Shown: one piece after another, positions 1-14,107 of the stretch
How the letters are laid out: every line of letters starts with the position of its first letter
Numbering within the stretch: the first letter of the stretch is position 1
From: Tanytarsus gracilentus
Lineage: Eukaryota > Arthropoda > Insecta > Diptera > Chironomidae
DNA length: 64,000 nucleotides
NCBI GenBank assembly: GCA_038502055.1
Contig: JAXRKN010000039.1
Span: forward strand, 868,001-932,000
Reading direction: 5' to 3'
Position numbers and translations under genes: made by a program
The notes under the pieces: generated by a model
Seen by the model: the letters and a program-made list of their open reading frames with translations, nothing else
Databases searched by the model: none
What the model was told of the DNA's origin: nothing

Positions 1-272
1 AAAATTATTTATGGAGGGAACGAGAGAGACTTAAGTAATTTGTGAATAATTTTTAATATATAGGAAACATAAAAGTTTATTAAAAATTCTGATTTGTCAA
101 GAATTTAAAAATTTCACAACAAAGATTTCTCAAATTACTCTCTAAGAATGTTTAATTACCCTCATGCCACACATATATCTAACAACTCCCATCACTTCGG
201 CTCTTTACATCCACCGCCATTAATCATATTTAATTGCATTAAATAATTTTCCATTTCTCTCTTCTCACTCAC

Positions 273-460
273 CTATCTAGAAATGGTGTCGACGTTGAAT
301 CGGAACTGGAAACATAAGAATGATAGCCTTCCGATTGCGCATACGACGATTGCTTTTGGTGATTAAACATCAAGTTTTGTTCATAGTATGAGCGACTATA
401 TTCCTCTAAGCCAGCTTGTGTTAAGCCATATTGACTGTTGTGATGCTCATCAGATAGTGA
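273..460 (-). CDS. Internal coding exon of an unrecognised minus-strand gene
   Basis: Read on the minus strand, a pyrimidine-rich tract ending in CAG precedes base 460 and a donor GTGAGT follows base 273. The 188-nt exon starts in phase 0 and leaves two bases over. It encodes about 62 residues rich in Ser, Tyr, Gln and His, ending in a Ser/Thr-rich segment (SYVSSSDSTSTPFLDR). No domain is recognised and the composition suggests a disordered region. The entry phase matches the exit phase of the starting exon at 19387-19554 on the same strand, so both are probably the 5' part of one gene whose remaining exons lie to the left of the window. Other exons could lie between them. The function is unknown. 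Confidence 0.6.
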
Positions 461-3400
461 CTGCAAAAAAGAGAAAAAATTAATTTAAGATTTGCAAGGG
501 AAGGAAATTTAAATTTTATATGCTTGAGAAAATTTTATCATTATAAAATCTTTTCTCTTAATTACAAACATCATCTTCATATTTTTTTTCGGCGATTCAT
601 AGGTTAATTAATAGTTTTGCCATTTGTGAGCGAACATAAAAAGGTAAAAAATTGGCTTATTCATTCATTAAGTAGAAAACAAGCACACCAGTCAGTGAAA
701 GCAGATTGTGATATTTTTCAAGCGAGAGATGGGTATAAAGATCTAAAACAATAAAATATTTTTTCGGCACATCTGTGCTATGCGCGTAAGGTATTAGAGG
801 AGAAAGAGAAAAACTAATATTTGCTGTTACCCACAATTATTAATTAATGAATTAAGCTTCAGATGATTTCCATTGTTAGCTGAATGAAAAATTTATAAAT
901 ATATATTTGAGATTTGCTGATGAGAGAAATGGAGATGATCATAGGCGAAAAGGTCATTGAATTGAAGTTGTTAAAGAAATCTGAAAATATCGTTGGAATG
1001 ATAGGGTGGAGTGAGGCCAAAATAATTGGGGAATATTACAGTATATATTTTTATTCGTATAAATTTAAAAAAGCCAAAATCTCTCGCAAAAAAATTTCAA
1101 CTCCTAAAATAATTTTTAAAAATCAAATTTTGAAGTATTATTTATGATAAATTATCTTTTGCACTCTCCCCTTTTCACGAAAAAAAAATATCTCAGAGTA
1201 GCATTTTCTTATTTGCAGAAAAACTCGTGACTTTCTATTACAATTGCGTTTTCTGTTTCAGTGATCTTACGGAATTCATTTGAATTTCTTTGTTTAAAGG
1301 CGCGAGCTCGCGCGCATTCGATGATGCTGGCCCTTGAAAAAAAATCAGTGAGCCAAATGATAAATGTGAGTCCAATTTTTTTTAAAGTAAATTGTTTCAA
1401 TGGCGATAAATGAAATTATCACGCCAAAAGGCACAAATGGCCTCAGCTACAGCTAAAAGAGTGCGAACAACACTACTTTTCGCTGTTTTTTTCAGACGGT
1501 AACAATTCAACACTAAAAGTGATTAATGTTGCTTGATGGAATTATTTAATAATTCATCGATTTTCATGTTAAACTTCTATTCGAAGCTCTCTTTGTAAAA
1601 GTGGATTACGTAAAATAATAAAACATTTTTCTTCTCTTTTATTATGTATATGAATGATTAATTTTCTTGCACATAATTTTACTCAATTCAGAAATTCTTG
1701 AAAGGCATATAGCACAGAAAGAAGATTCGAAACGTCTCATTATTATCGTCTAACTGTGTTTTTTTTCGCTATTTGAAAGAATTTCTTTAGGGTAATAAAA
1801 AAATTCAAACATGATGCATACGATAATCGGAAGCATTTTGTATGATTATTTTCCTCAACCGAAAAGATAGAGAGAAAATTGCTTTAATTCGAGTAAGCCT
1901 TTGAGGCATTTTAAATTAACTGAAGATTTTTTTGACTTTAGAGAGAGAAAATTTAATTTCGCATCCCTTTCAAGAAAGTTTTAGAAATCTAAATCCAATT
2001 GCAACGGCATTCAAATGAGTTCAATTATAAAGCCTCGAGTGCAATAATTCGATCGCGCAGACGAGGAAGAGAAAAAAAGAGCATAGAGGAATAAGGTACA
2101 GTTTGATGTGGTGTTAAATTGTTAAATTATAAATAAAACTTTGAATCGAATTCTCCAATAATAATAAAAAAAAGATGTAATAGAAAGAAACTGGGTCTGA
2201 AGCAGCAGTCCGCGGCAATAAATCATTGTTAAATTTACGTACGAAACCGCTATAAAGCTATTAATTGCTTCCGATACTGCTTCCTCCACAATTCAAATGC
2301 ATGCAATATAACATGCTGTTAGTAGTCATTTGAATTTTATAAGTGCATGCATATTCCTTCAAAAAAGTGTTATTTACAGTTCATTGAGTTCGACGAGGGA
2401 AAAAGCACTCAATAGAGTTAAGCTTTCATTTTAAAATGTTAAAAAGTTCTGACAGAGTAAATTTCCCTCGTTATTCTCACTCCCATAAAGACTCGACACT
2501 CCGATGTTCACAGCGGGGTGGGAGAGACTCAGAAACAGCAAACATGTAAGATGATACACCACCTAGCTGCTCTAAGACTCTCAACATCGAGTTGTGCCTT
2601 GATCCGGATGTACTCTTTGAACAATTTTACACGCCATAGCGAATATTTTTAAGTAATAACGAGAACTCTCTCGGAAATGTTAATGCTGATGAATTTTAAC
2701 ATTAATTAAAAAACATTTACTTAATTTATTAATGCTAGGCACAACGTGAGCCATGTGGTTTAATTAATTTTTTAACTTCTTCTTATTTTTTTGAGGGAAA
2801 GTAATTTTACGAAGATCATAAAAAAAAGGCAAAATGAGCTTTAAATTTTGTTTTTGTTTGGCATTGACCATGTGAATCTAGTTTAATAACTTGAGCGATT
2901 CTTTGGAAGATTTAAAAAGTCTGAATCCCCGCCATGATGCTCTCAACCATCACTCTCTCATGATGCCAAATTAATGTATCAATTTAAAAACTTTTAGCGA
3001 AAACTAGAACGTGAAAAAATTTCTTTTTTTTCACCAGTCAACATCATTAATTGAAGTTGAGATATAAAAAGAGCATTTTCATTAAGTTTGTGAGCATCAT
3101 CAATTGAGAAATGAAATGATTTTTTTCTACGAAATCTTCCATCAACAAAACAATGGGCAAGAAAACAATTTTTCATGATGAAAAATCAGTTTCACTTTTT
3201 TTTAACAGTTTTGCATGTTAGCCGTCATTTCATGAGAAACTAAGCAATTTTTCTTCTCACTCCGACGAAAATGAATGCGAGTGAATTGATATGAAATTAT
3301 GTTGCTTGTCCCTTTGCGACTGTCTTTATTAACTTATATCGTTATATTGCTACATAGCCACGAAAAAAAATAAAAACGAACGGCCAATGGCGACAGAAAT

Positions 3401-6400
3401 GATGTTAATGCTTTCACGATCGTGAATTTCATTCATCATGCTCTCACTCAATGAGCTCGCGCGCCATAACAACAACACAGTTGGAAACAGGAAACTTTTA
3501 CTACCTAACTAAATGATGTCATTTTGGACTATCTCAAAAAATTATTTCAATTAAATCGCAACTGTGTGGCGAAGTGCGTAGTTCAAGTAGTCGTGAGTTG
3601 TGTTGTACTTAAGTGGTTTTATTTATTATAAAAAAATAATAAGAGAAATTTGAGATTCGACTCATCCGCATGATAAATTTTTATATTCAAAAATATATAA
3701 AATTTAATTTGATCAGCAATTTTTTTTAAGGATCAACTTGAATTTTTTTATCTCAAATCTACACTTAATAAATTTTTAATTTACCACAATTGTGCTCAAC
3801 ACAAAAATTTATTCGCTTTTCACCCGAACAAAAAAAAGTTTAAGAAAGTTCAATTTCTCCAGCCGAAAAAAAAATGATATTGTATGTCGAGGCATGCCGG
3901 AGATGAACATTCAATGCCTTCTTCTTCTTCTTTTAATCATGCGTCGTCCAACATTTACGCTCTATAATCACCACACTGCATAATTATTCAACAAGATATG
4001 CAGCGCGAGTCGAAGAGAAGGTGAAAATATATCCTTGAAAGATAATTAATATTGACTCTCTTAAGGCAGCATCGAGATGAGGAGAAAAGAAAAAGGGATC
4101 ATGTTAAAGGCCATACAACTTCAGACACGGTCGTTTAATAAATTTCATATTTTGACATTTCATGCCGGAATTTGTATTTTGAGTTCATTTTTTGATAAAA
4201 TAAATTTCACGCTGAATAAGAAGTTAAGGTGGTAAAAGTAACATTGAGGGGTGAGGACGAAATATTTTGGATTTATTCGCACTTTCCTCATCTCGACATT
4301 AAATCAAAAAAATTATTTTCGACATGATGATCTTAATTTCTTCCTCGAATTGTAAAACATATTCTGTTTCTCTCTTGACACTCATTTTTCAGCGAATGCT
4401 ATGTACATAAGTAAACTGTAATAATAATAATAAATTGAAAAAAAGTGCTGTGAGAAAAGCCTGTGAATATGCTTCCTGTTAACAATATATTTTAAATTTA
4501 TATTTTTGAAGTGTTTTATGACAAAAAAAATGAATAAAAAATACGAAGAGCAAACGGAAAGTGGAAGCAAGAGAGAGAAAAGTATGAAATATTGAAAACG
4601 CATAAAGAGTCGCACACACACACCCGATTGTAGGTCAATATGATCGCAAGCGTTTTCACATTGGGAAATTTTGCATCAATTTACATAATTGCCAGCCAGT
4701 AAAGTTTCTCAACTTGAATGTGAGTCTGTGCTGCTGCATATGCTACTCGCCTTTCATTAACAATTGAGATTGAAGGGAGAGAGAGAGAGCAAAAAGAAAG
4801 CTTTTAGCTATTCATGATGAGCATGTTCCCATTTTGGTTCTATTTCGAATTCTAAAATTGAATTTGCCGCGCGATGAGAGAGAAGAATGGGAAAAATTAG
4901 CGAGCAAAAAATTGCTCATTGTTTATGAAAATCATCGAGCAAGAAAAAGGCATCAATTATGGTGAAGAGTTGTGGGAAAATTTTGAAATATTTTTTTTAT
5001 CTAAATTTTTTAAAATTTATCCCAATTTTTCTGTCGTCTCCTTCTCGAATTAGCGAAAAAATTGAATTAACTCTTCTTTCTCATGTACTGTGCACAGTAT
5101 GTGTATTGAAAATTGCGAGTAGGAAGATGAAGACAAAAAAGAGTAATTTCAGAAGGTAATAATTTACAGCACATGAGAGTCGAGAACCTTTTGCAGGCAG
5201 TGAATGTGGTTGATATTCATTAAAATACAATACCTTCGCTCCCAAGAAGAACTACCACAACGCATGAACGACGATTATAGAATTATGCTAAAAAGCCGTC
5301 ATATTAATTAAAGTCGAAGAGTCTTCGCTATTCACAGGGAGGAGTTTATAAATTATGTAACGATGAATGAGGATGAGCGAGAGGTGTCATTAAGGAGAAA
5401 TGATAGAGTGACTTAATGAATTTAATTTTTGTCATTAAACTGTGCGGATTACAGACATTTTGCACGAAAAAAACTCATTTCGAAATTAATTTAAAAAATT
5501 GGTTTTCTGTCTGTGTTTTTAAACTTTTAACCACTCAAAAATAAACAGTTAAAATTTTACAAGTTAATTATAATGTACAACAGCAATTCTTGTTAAATTC
5601 ATAATTAGAACACTTTCGGCATGACACAATTACCATACAATCCCACATCGACTTCACAAACAAAAAATTCCCATTGAAATTAAACAAAAATTAGCAATAG
5701 AACAAAGTTAAACAAAAGAGGAGCAGACATCGAAAGGCGAGCAAAAGAGAGAAAGAATTAAGTTTGAGTTAGTGCACACACGGTGGAGAATGGTGGTGAG
5801 TTGTCGAATGATGAGATCATGAAATGTATCTCAAAAAAGGCTTCTCTTTTCACTTCTATCGTTCTCAATCGTCGGAGTGTATACAAATGTGGGCATTGTA
5901 CCTATTTCTCAATTCTTTCCATGCTAGAGCTAATAAATTAATTGATTTTTGGTAAATACTCAAGTCTAATGAAGAAACGTGATTTAGAATTTAAAAATAT
6001 CAAAGAATTTAAAGAACGAAAGCAATTTGAAAATATTCCGAGTGTCGAACCCCTGCTATGTACACAATTATCGAGAGTGGACGCACAACTACAATTGAGA
6101 AAATTAAAAATATATAAAAATGTGTAAACTGGTTTTTCTCGCATCTTTCTCTCCCGTTTTTATTTACTTCTTGCTATTTTCTCGCTCAAATGAATAACAA
6201 GCGATTTGCGAAAAAAATGAAAGAATTCTCTCTTTCTATAAAGGTCCTCCGTCATGTACACACAAAGATCATTTGAATATATTTTTTTTTACTTTCTATA
6301 ATTTTCTCCACACACACTCCACAGCTTGACCTTTTAAGCAGATCAGAAATGCTAGAATGTGCATGTGACTTACACACGCATTTAAATCTTCCGTATTTAC

Positions 6401-9400
6401 TTTTCGTCGTTTTCGTCGCAAAGCTCTCCAGGGGTCACGAATTGTTAATTTTTTGAGAAGGAAATTTATTTCCGAAGTGAAAACAAATTTATTTCGAATA
6501 AATTGAAATTGTTGTGACAAATTTAAGTTTTAAAATATTTCAATTAAAACTTTCGATTTTAAATAAAAAGTTCACGTATTCATCTAAAGATGTACCAACC
6601 AGATTTATTTTTCAAATATTTTTAATAAATGAAAAAAAAATTATGAGCATTCACGCATTTCAAAAAATAGATTTTTTTCTCTTTTAAAAGCCTCTCGTTC
6701 AAGTTGCATTGTGTGCGCATGCGATAGTGATAAACACGAGGCACTTTTTCATGCATAATGAAAGGATTTCTTTACTCGATGCTATTGGAATGCATTATGA
6801 AATGTGTTTTGTACATTTAAGAGCGAGTTAAATGGATTGATGTGATGGGTTCGAAGGGATAAATTTCTCTGGTCGTTTTTTACACCATGTTTATAAAATT
6901 ATAATTAAACACTCCGAAAAAATACTAAACTGAGTAAAACACAGACAGCCAGTACACAACACTAAAAACTCATTTTATGTATTCGTTAGATTCATTAAAC
7001 TCATAATAAAATATTTCGCTTTGAATGAAAAAAAAAAGTAAAACACCTTGATTCAGAGCAAAAAGAAGAAGCGAATGAGATCGTTCTTGATTTCTTTCTC
7101 TTTGGCCTTCAATCAAAATATGTTAATGGACTAAGCGAAGAAATTGAAAAGAAAATAGAGAAAGGTGAATTTTATAAGAATTGATTTATTGGCTTCGAAC
7201 GTTCTCTCAGCGCGCAGACATTTCTGGCTGCCGTTGATTGAATTTAGAACGAGAATTAATCACATTGAGCTCTAGAATTACAATTTAGATCGAGAACAAA
7301 TTTTCGAATCGTTATCTTTCGTGATTTATTTGAACATTATTTTTTTGAATATCATCGTGTTGAATTATTATAATGTTGAGGCATGTAAATAAATATTTAA
7401 TGAGGACCTTTTTCTCCACTCCGCATATAAACGCTTTTTTATCTTAATTCCTTAAAAGAGTGGAAGAAATGCTTTATTTTTTTTCAACGATTATGATGAG
7501 GTCAATGAAATACACATAAATGCTTGTATTGACACATTGGAATGTAATCAAAGTCAAATCATCCTAGGAAAGAAAGAAAGAGGAGAAATGGATGGTATGA
7601 TGACACTCGACTGTTCAAATAGATTTTTAAATTCTTATTTATTGAGGGTTGACTATAATGCATTTTAATAATCAAACACCAAAAATTTGTTTCAATTCTC
7701 AACAAAGTAAAAATCTCGAATTTCACACAAATCATTAACCCCGAAAAGCGAGCTTCCTTCCCTAGGCATATCGATTGACATTCCTTATTTGAATTGAAAA
7801 AAAAATATGCTGATATCAATTATTTTCAGTTTGTTTACTTTATTTTCATTTATGCCGTGTGTGTGTATGTATGTCTTAAACAGCTCGAGCGACAACGACA
7901 CAAAAACATTTTTGCTGATGTGGAAAGAGGAAAATTTTATAAAAACAAAATTGAAACCTAAGAACAAGCAATTCGACTGAAAATGCAAACATGAATGGCA
8001 TTCCAAAATCAAGAAACTTCTTATTATTGCATAAGACACACTTAAGAAGGAAGTTTGAGTCATCGACACCGATATTAATATTTATTTAAGCATTCTTTTC
8101 TCGCTGTGTGCATCTGAGAGCATAACTGAGAATTGAGATGAAGATACGACCCAGTGAGGATGATTAAATTTATTATTTTTGAAAAATGTCATTTTTAAAT
8201 ATTTAAAAGACGTTAAAATTTTACAAAAATTAAATTTATCAACTGTTGATAAAATTAGCAAAAATTATTCACTGGGCTTTCGGTCTTTAATTAAGTTGGA
8301 ATATTTTATGTACATATTAAATGCAAGGCAACCTCAACAATGATACTTGATGATTCAAATTTCTCAAGAAAATGTTTATTCTTTTCTTCTTTCGCTTATT
8401 TCTCCTTCACATCTTCACATATTATATTTCACAATGTCAGACACATTCTAATGAAGATAAAACTTCTTTCTTTATTTCTCTCTCTCGAATGTTTTTTTTT
8501 TGGTGGTGAACATTGCTGCATCATGATGAGTTATGTATTTTTATTGGCGGCGAGGTTGAGCGATAGTTTTTAAAGGCCTCCCTCGAATGTATGAGATTTC
8601 ATGGAAGATGATAAAGAAAATTCTATCAGATGTCTGCACGTTTTCCCTGAATCTCAAAAAAATACTTTTTTGACTAAAGACATTGACTTAAAGTTGCATA
8701 AGCGAGCATTATTTTGATTTCTAAATTAAATAAAAATAAATGTTGACCTCTAACAGATTTTTTACTCTCTTCTTCAACATAATAATAACAAAAATATATG
8801 AATTCACTCAATGCCATTCCGATGTGTATTATAGACCCAGCGAGTCTTGTGGAGATTCATCATTTATAATATTTGTGTGTGCGGTTAGACAGCGAGACTA
8901 TGGCGAGCTCTCGTTTCAAAACTATACACACGCACATAAATGAACTTTATTGTCTATCTCACGTCGGACGACGAATGTCTGAACATTTCATGAGTTGGCG
9001 CAGGTTTTTTTGAGTGCAACACCGAAAGTGATAAAATGCTCTTTTCTTTCTCTTTTTTTCGGACATTTACATGAGGTGATTATGTAATGATTTACATTTT
9101 TTCACAACATCATCATCGTCGTCGTCACAATATAGGTCTATGATGTCTTATTATGAAATCTGTTGTGACTGTCGTCAATTTTATAGAATTTTTTTATTTG
9201 ATCCGATCAATTTTTATATTGATTTTTGCTTTTGTGGCATTGCTCTTATAAATGCAAATTTAAAGTGATGTCAGGCATGTGCGAGTGACTCGAGGTGTGA
9301 ACGCTCAACGGCGAGACTGATAGTGAAAGGAAATTGTGTCTTAAATGTTGTGAATCAACAACAATTAACAGCGATTTAGGTGATTGGCTTTACTCGTGCC

Positions 9401-12400
9401 ACCTCGGTTACGAAATCTGTGAGCGAGTGTCTGGGAAGTTTTTTTTTCGGGCGATCAAAACAAAAATATAAAATTAAAATTTTGAGTGAGAAATTACGAC
9501 ACTTTAAGTCACGTTATATCTTTTTTAAATAATTTATATATTTTATTTTATTCAATGTCCACCCAAATTTTACTTACTCCATATTTCACAAAATCGCAAT
9601 AAAAATTCAACGCGAAAAAAGTAAAAAATAAAGTTTATAGATTTTTGAATTTCATCATTTTCGTGTGTGTCCATTTTTTCTGAATAGATTTACCTCTTTT
9701 TTGAGTGAAAATTCGTTAATAAATAACTGGAGGTCTCTTTTATATTGGCAAACAGTTAGCATTCAACAAAAACTCCCCATGCGACCACCCGCGCAGTTTT
9801 TAGAACACCTTTTTTGCAATATTCATCAATAAGTTGAATGCTATTGACTGCTCCCCGCTTTTTTACCTTCTCAAGCCTCGGCTTTATGAAATTCGATATC
9901 ATTTAATTACTGCCTCCTGTAAGTGCCTCAAATTTCAGCCATACTAAGTCAATTTATCGAAGCAGAAGAAATAATTAGGAGAAAAAATTCCATTGACGAA
10001 GTCGACTAATAACTGATCAATAAGTTATCAAATGACACGTAATGCCGGGTGAGTGGCGAAGAGAACTAGTTCCTCTCAGCGGCAGCTGGCACGTTAAGAA
10101 TTGATTGAAAATAATTTTCAAAAACTTCCACTTTACTTTTTTTATGGCTTTATGATAATTTTTCTTATCTTTAATAAAAGTAATTGCAAGAGAAGTGAGG
10201 CAAAAAAGTGACATCATGTGGATACGCAAACACATTTCTTAGTGCGCTTAGGCCAAATAGATATATAGAGAGAAGATTGGAATGCTCTTCAGGTAAACAA
10301 AAACTATGTTTTTTTTGCCGCGACGGGGCTGAATAAACTCTCGACAGACTTTCAATTTAAGGTCGCCAGAAAAGAAAAAAAGTCATTGTGAAATTTTTGA
10401 AATCAAAAGAGAGCTGACGCCATCCGAATTTAGCTCAATTCCGTCGACATTTGTAATAATGCGGCACATCTTCACATATATGTTACTGCCATTAAGCTTA
10501 AGGAGTTGCTTTAATTGCGTAATAAATACTTTTTAATCCTCTTAAAGCTTTTGAGACAAAGAAAATTTTTCCCTCTTTCACATCTCGCGAAGTATAAGCT
10601 CGAAAAAAGAAGTCAATTAAACTTATTTTCTAAAGGAGATGCGCTTCACTCACTCATAGAATTCTTTTCATTACACTTGGTGTCGATTGTAGACGTCGTT
10701 CTCGATCGCAGACGATGAGAAGGTAAGAAAAGAGACTTTTCAAGATATTCAAGGTTCTCTCTCGCTTAAGATGTCTATACTAATGTTGATTGCAAGGGAT
10801 GAGTGCTTTTGGGTGGGTGCGCGATGACATAATTGGTAATTTTTGTAATTGAAGAATTAGAGGTCAAGGTACGATTGAAATTAGTCATTTGATGGATGAT
10901 TAAGATGGCTCGATTCCCACTTAATGTTTGATTTTAATTTAATATGCAAAATGAGCAATTGTTGTGACAGAGATGGAATATTTAATTATAGATGACTTAA
11001 GAGGTTATTTTTTCAAAGACATCCGTGTGTAGGACAATTTTTGTAACCTTTAAAGTAAATTACCATTCCTTGAATTTCATCCTCATTTACCCGCCAGTCG
11101 CCACAATCTCTCACTCACTACAAGCGAGTTAAGCAACTGGAACATGGAAATTTTTCTTCCTCCTTTGTCTTATATACTCTTAAGAACATTGAGTGGGTAA
11201 TGGATGGATTTAATAATTTAATTTTTGTATGTTCTTGAGGTTTTTGCTTCTTCATCACCTCTTACACAATCTACCTTCTGTGGTTCTTGAGAGCGAAGGC
11301 AACATCTTGCTTTTATGCAAAGCATGCTCACTTCAAATCTGGTCGATCAAGAGAGAGAAAAAGCGAGGCTGATGACTTCATCATAAAAAAAATGTTCTTG
11401 AGTAAAATGTTGAAGTAATTTCACTTTAGACTATTGATTATAGGCTCTGTGATGAGTTCTAAATTACTGCCTTGGGGTTTGGTTTTATAGCTGTTTCATA
11501 GACACACAGGTGAGTTTTGGTTGTTATGAGATGTAATTGAAAAACTGTTGATGATTTTTTTCTCAAATTAATTTCCAAATTTAGTTTGCTTTCTACGAGA
11601 AGCAGCACTCAATTGTCACTGTTCAAATAAGATTTAATTCTTTTAATTTTGATCTCCCTACATTTTTTGTTGGCCAACACAAATGATGGCTATTGTTTTA
11701 GTTTTAGTAACGGAAGAAAATTAGGACAAATTTCAATTTTTTTAGCAAATTATAACGGAACTCGATGTGTCCATAAAAGCACACCGTAGTGAATCGTGAA
11801 CTGATGGAATTCGGGGGAAAAAATCTTAATTACTAGCTTGAAAAAAACCATAGCAAATAAATCAAATTCAATTAATCAAGCTGTTAAATGTCCAATCAAA
11901 TAACCAATCATGCCCATTAAAAGTGACCGTCAAAATGCAAGCGACTTAGAAAATTATTTTCCTAATAATATTTTTGTGCAAATAGTTGATTTTAAAAGCT
12001 TAGTCACAGCTCAATTGTGTGCATGTCTTTTTTTCTTTATAACAAAACTTTTCGGTCACTTGACGATTAATACGATAGAGTGCCAAGTCATGCCTATTTA
12101 TTTCAATATATTCAATTCGCCAATTCACTTAGGCCACAAGAAAAATAGATGAGATCTCTTTTCTGCTCTCTAAATGGACGAAAGCAAAAAAATAATAAAA
12201 TGCTTAAACGTCGTCGCATGGAATTACTTTTTTTTTCAGTGTGAAAAGGGGTTAAGGTCGAAAAATATGGGAAAGAAAATTGAGATAATTTGAATAAAAG
12301 CAACGAATTGGGTTCGATTTGTTGTGACAGTAGCGCGGCCTCGATTAAAGTGTAAAATTTGAGTGCAATGAGAAATCATTAAACTAAGCTGAAAATTTTG

Positions 12401-13110
12401 ATATTTTTTGAAGAACATCTTCAGTTAAAATAAAATTATCACAGCAATTTCAACACCATGTCAAAAATATTTGACAAGGACAGTTAAATTTTTCCAACCA
12501 TTCAGAAAAATATAATTTTCCCTAAAGACATTGAAATTTCTCGCTCTGATGGTTCTTTTGAACTCACCACTTCTATTTTTGGATACATTTTAGCCAAGTG
12601 AATTCGCTGCTTCAAGTGAGAGAGATTTCTTTAATGCGATAATATGTTAAAATATATGTAATGTGTAGCAGCACCATTGCTCATTTATTCAAAGGTTAAT
12701 GCGTTCGTATACTTCTCAACCCCGACTGTGCGTTTACATTGAAAATCGTAATGGACTTCAATAAGCATAAAATTAATTTGAAATATGCTTTAAATCAGCA
12801 TCTTAAACTATTATATGCTTTTGGTGTGAATATCAAGGGGTGGAACACTTAAATTAATTCTAATTATATCATATGTTATTAATTTTTTCGTAACCATGAA
12901 ATTCTTTCTCAAATCTAATTAAATTTTTAGACTCGTTGGTCAACGACGAAAAAATTTAAATTGGAAAACAACTAAAAATAATTATTTCGAATAGAAAATG
13001 AGTTTACAATTCATTTTAATTTTTAAACCGCAGAATCGTAAATTATGATGTTGGTTGGTGTGTAAACATTTAGTGCTCAAGCATCAAATAACAACAATTT
13101 AACATATATT
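461..13110. other. Long non-coding stretch, probably the left part of a ~19 kb intron
   Basis: This is AT-rich sequence with homopolymer runs and short simple repeats and no open frame with convincing splice sites or domain content. It lies between two minus-strand coding exons in matching phase, so it is best read as intron. Slightly more GC-rich patches near 2490-2640, 9270-9440 and 10310-10470 could be regulatory elements or non-coding exons, but nothing in them is diagnostic. Confidence 0.5.
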
Positions 13111-13954
13111 AAAAAAATGTTTCAAAACCCACACGTGGGTGTTGCCGCGTAACCCACTTGTAACAGATCAGTGTTTGAAAAGTGCATAAAAAATGAGTTT
13201 AAGTCAATCCGGACACTGGCTGTCCGTGGCAGTCCTGTTCGACCATTCCTCAAAAATCATCTATGTCATTAGATTCCTGGTCCAATCACGAGTTCAACGA
13301 TACCCATGAAGCCATAGTTCTGAAAAATGGACATTATGGCTGTCCGTGGCACTACTGGCCATCCATGATGGACATTCATAAAAATCATCAATGCATTAGA
13401 TTCCTGGTCCAATTACGGTTCAACGATCCCATTAAGCCATAGTTCTGAAAAATGGACATTTTGGCTGTCCGTGGCACTACTGGCCGTCCATGATGGACAT
13501 TCCTCAAAAATCATCTATATCAATCGATTCCTGGTCCAATCACGAGTTCTACGATACCCATGAAGCCATAGTTCTGAAAAATGGACATTTTGGCTGTCTG
13601 TGGCACGACCATAGGTCACGTCTCGAAAAGTATGTATGTCAATCGATTCCTGGTCAAGTTACGAATCAATGCCAATCATTCTCGTCCAATCACGAGTTCA
13701 ACGATACCCATGAAGCCATATAAGAGAAAATTTGTATGAAAAATGGACGTTATGGCCGTCCATGGCACGACCATAGGTCATGACTCAAAAAATAGTCAGT
13801 GCCTGCACATATAGACCCTAAGAGCTACCATTTTGCGAAAACTAGAAGTCTCTAGCTGGTCCAGGGACCGGATCTCGCTTGTGCAGACGGACGGACGGAC
13901 GGACGGAATCACGAGCATATAAGCGTTAGACCACTTTGTGGGTTCGCTAAAAAG
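13111..13954. repeat. Repeat element with inverted ends, copy 1
   Basis: The left end carries a short hairpin (ACCCAC, two bases, GTGGGT; 13127-13140) followed by GCGTAACCCAC (13147-13157). The right end carries the inverse with one base missing (GTGGGTTCGC, 13938-13947). The body holds degenerate copies of a 129-bp unit (marker phrase ATTCCTGGTCCAAT) and a GACG tetranucleotide run near 13888. Inverted ends around a tandem array, with no transposase frame, suggest a non-autonomous DNA transposon or Helitron-like repeat. No target-site duplication could be fixed. It sits inside the presumed long intron. Confidence 0.65.
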
Positions 13955-14107
13955 TTAGATTTTTCGAATTTTAAATTATTCTCAGTAAATTTTTCGATAA
14001 AGTGCTATTTGAATAATTTTAAATGTGAAAGAATGCTCAACTTTACCTGATTTTAGATAGATAATTTTGCTCAAATTTTAAAAAAAAACTTACAAACGTT
14101 TAAAAAA

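Noticed and set aside
2505..2553. Short plus-strand frame ending at a GTAAGA donor
   Set aside because: Only about 14 codons, with no downstream exon in phase and on the strand opposite to the local gene. Chance cannot be excluded.
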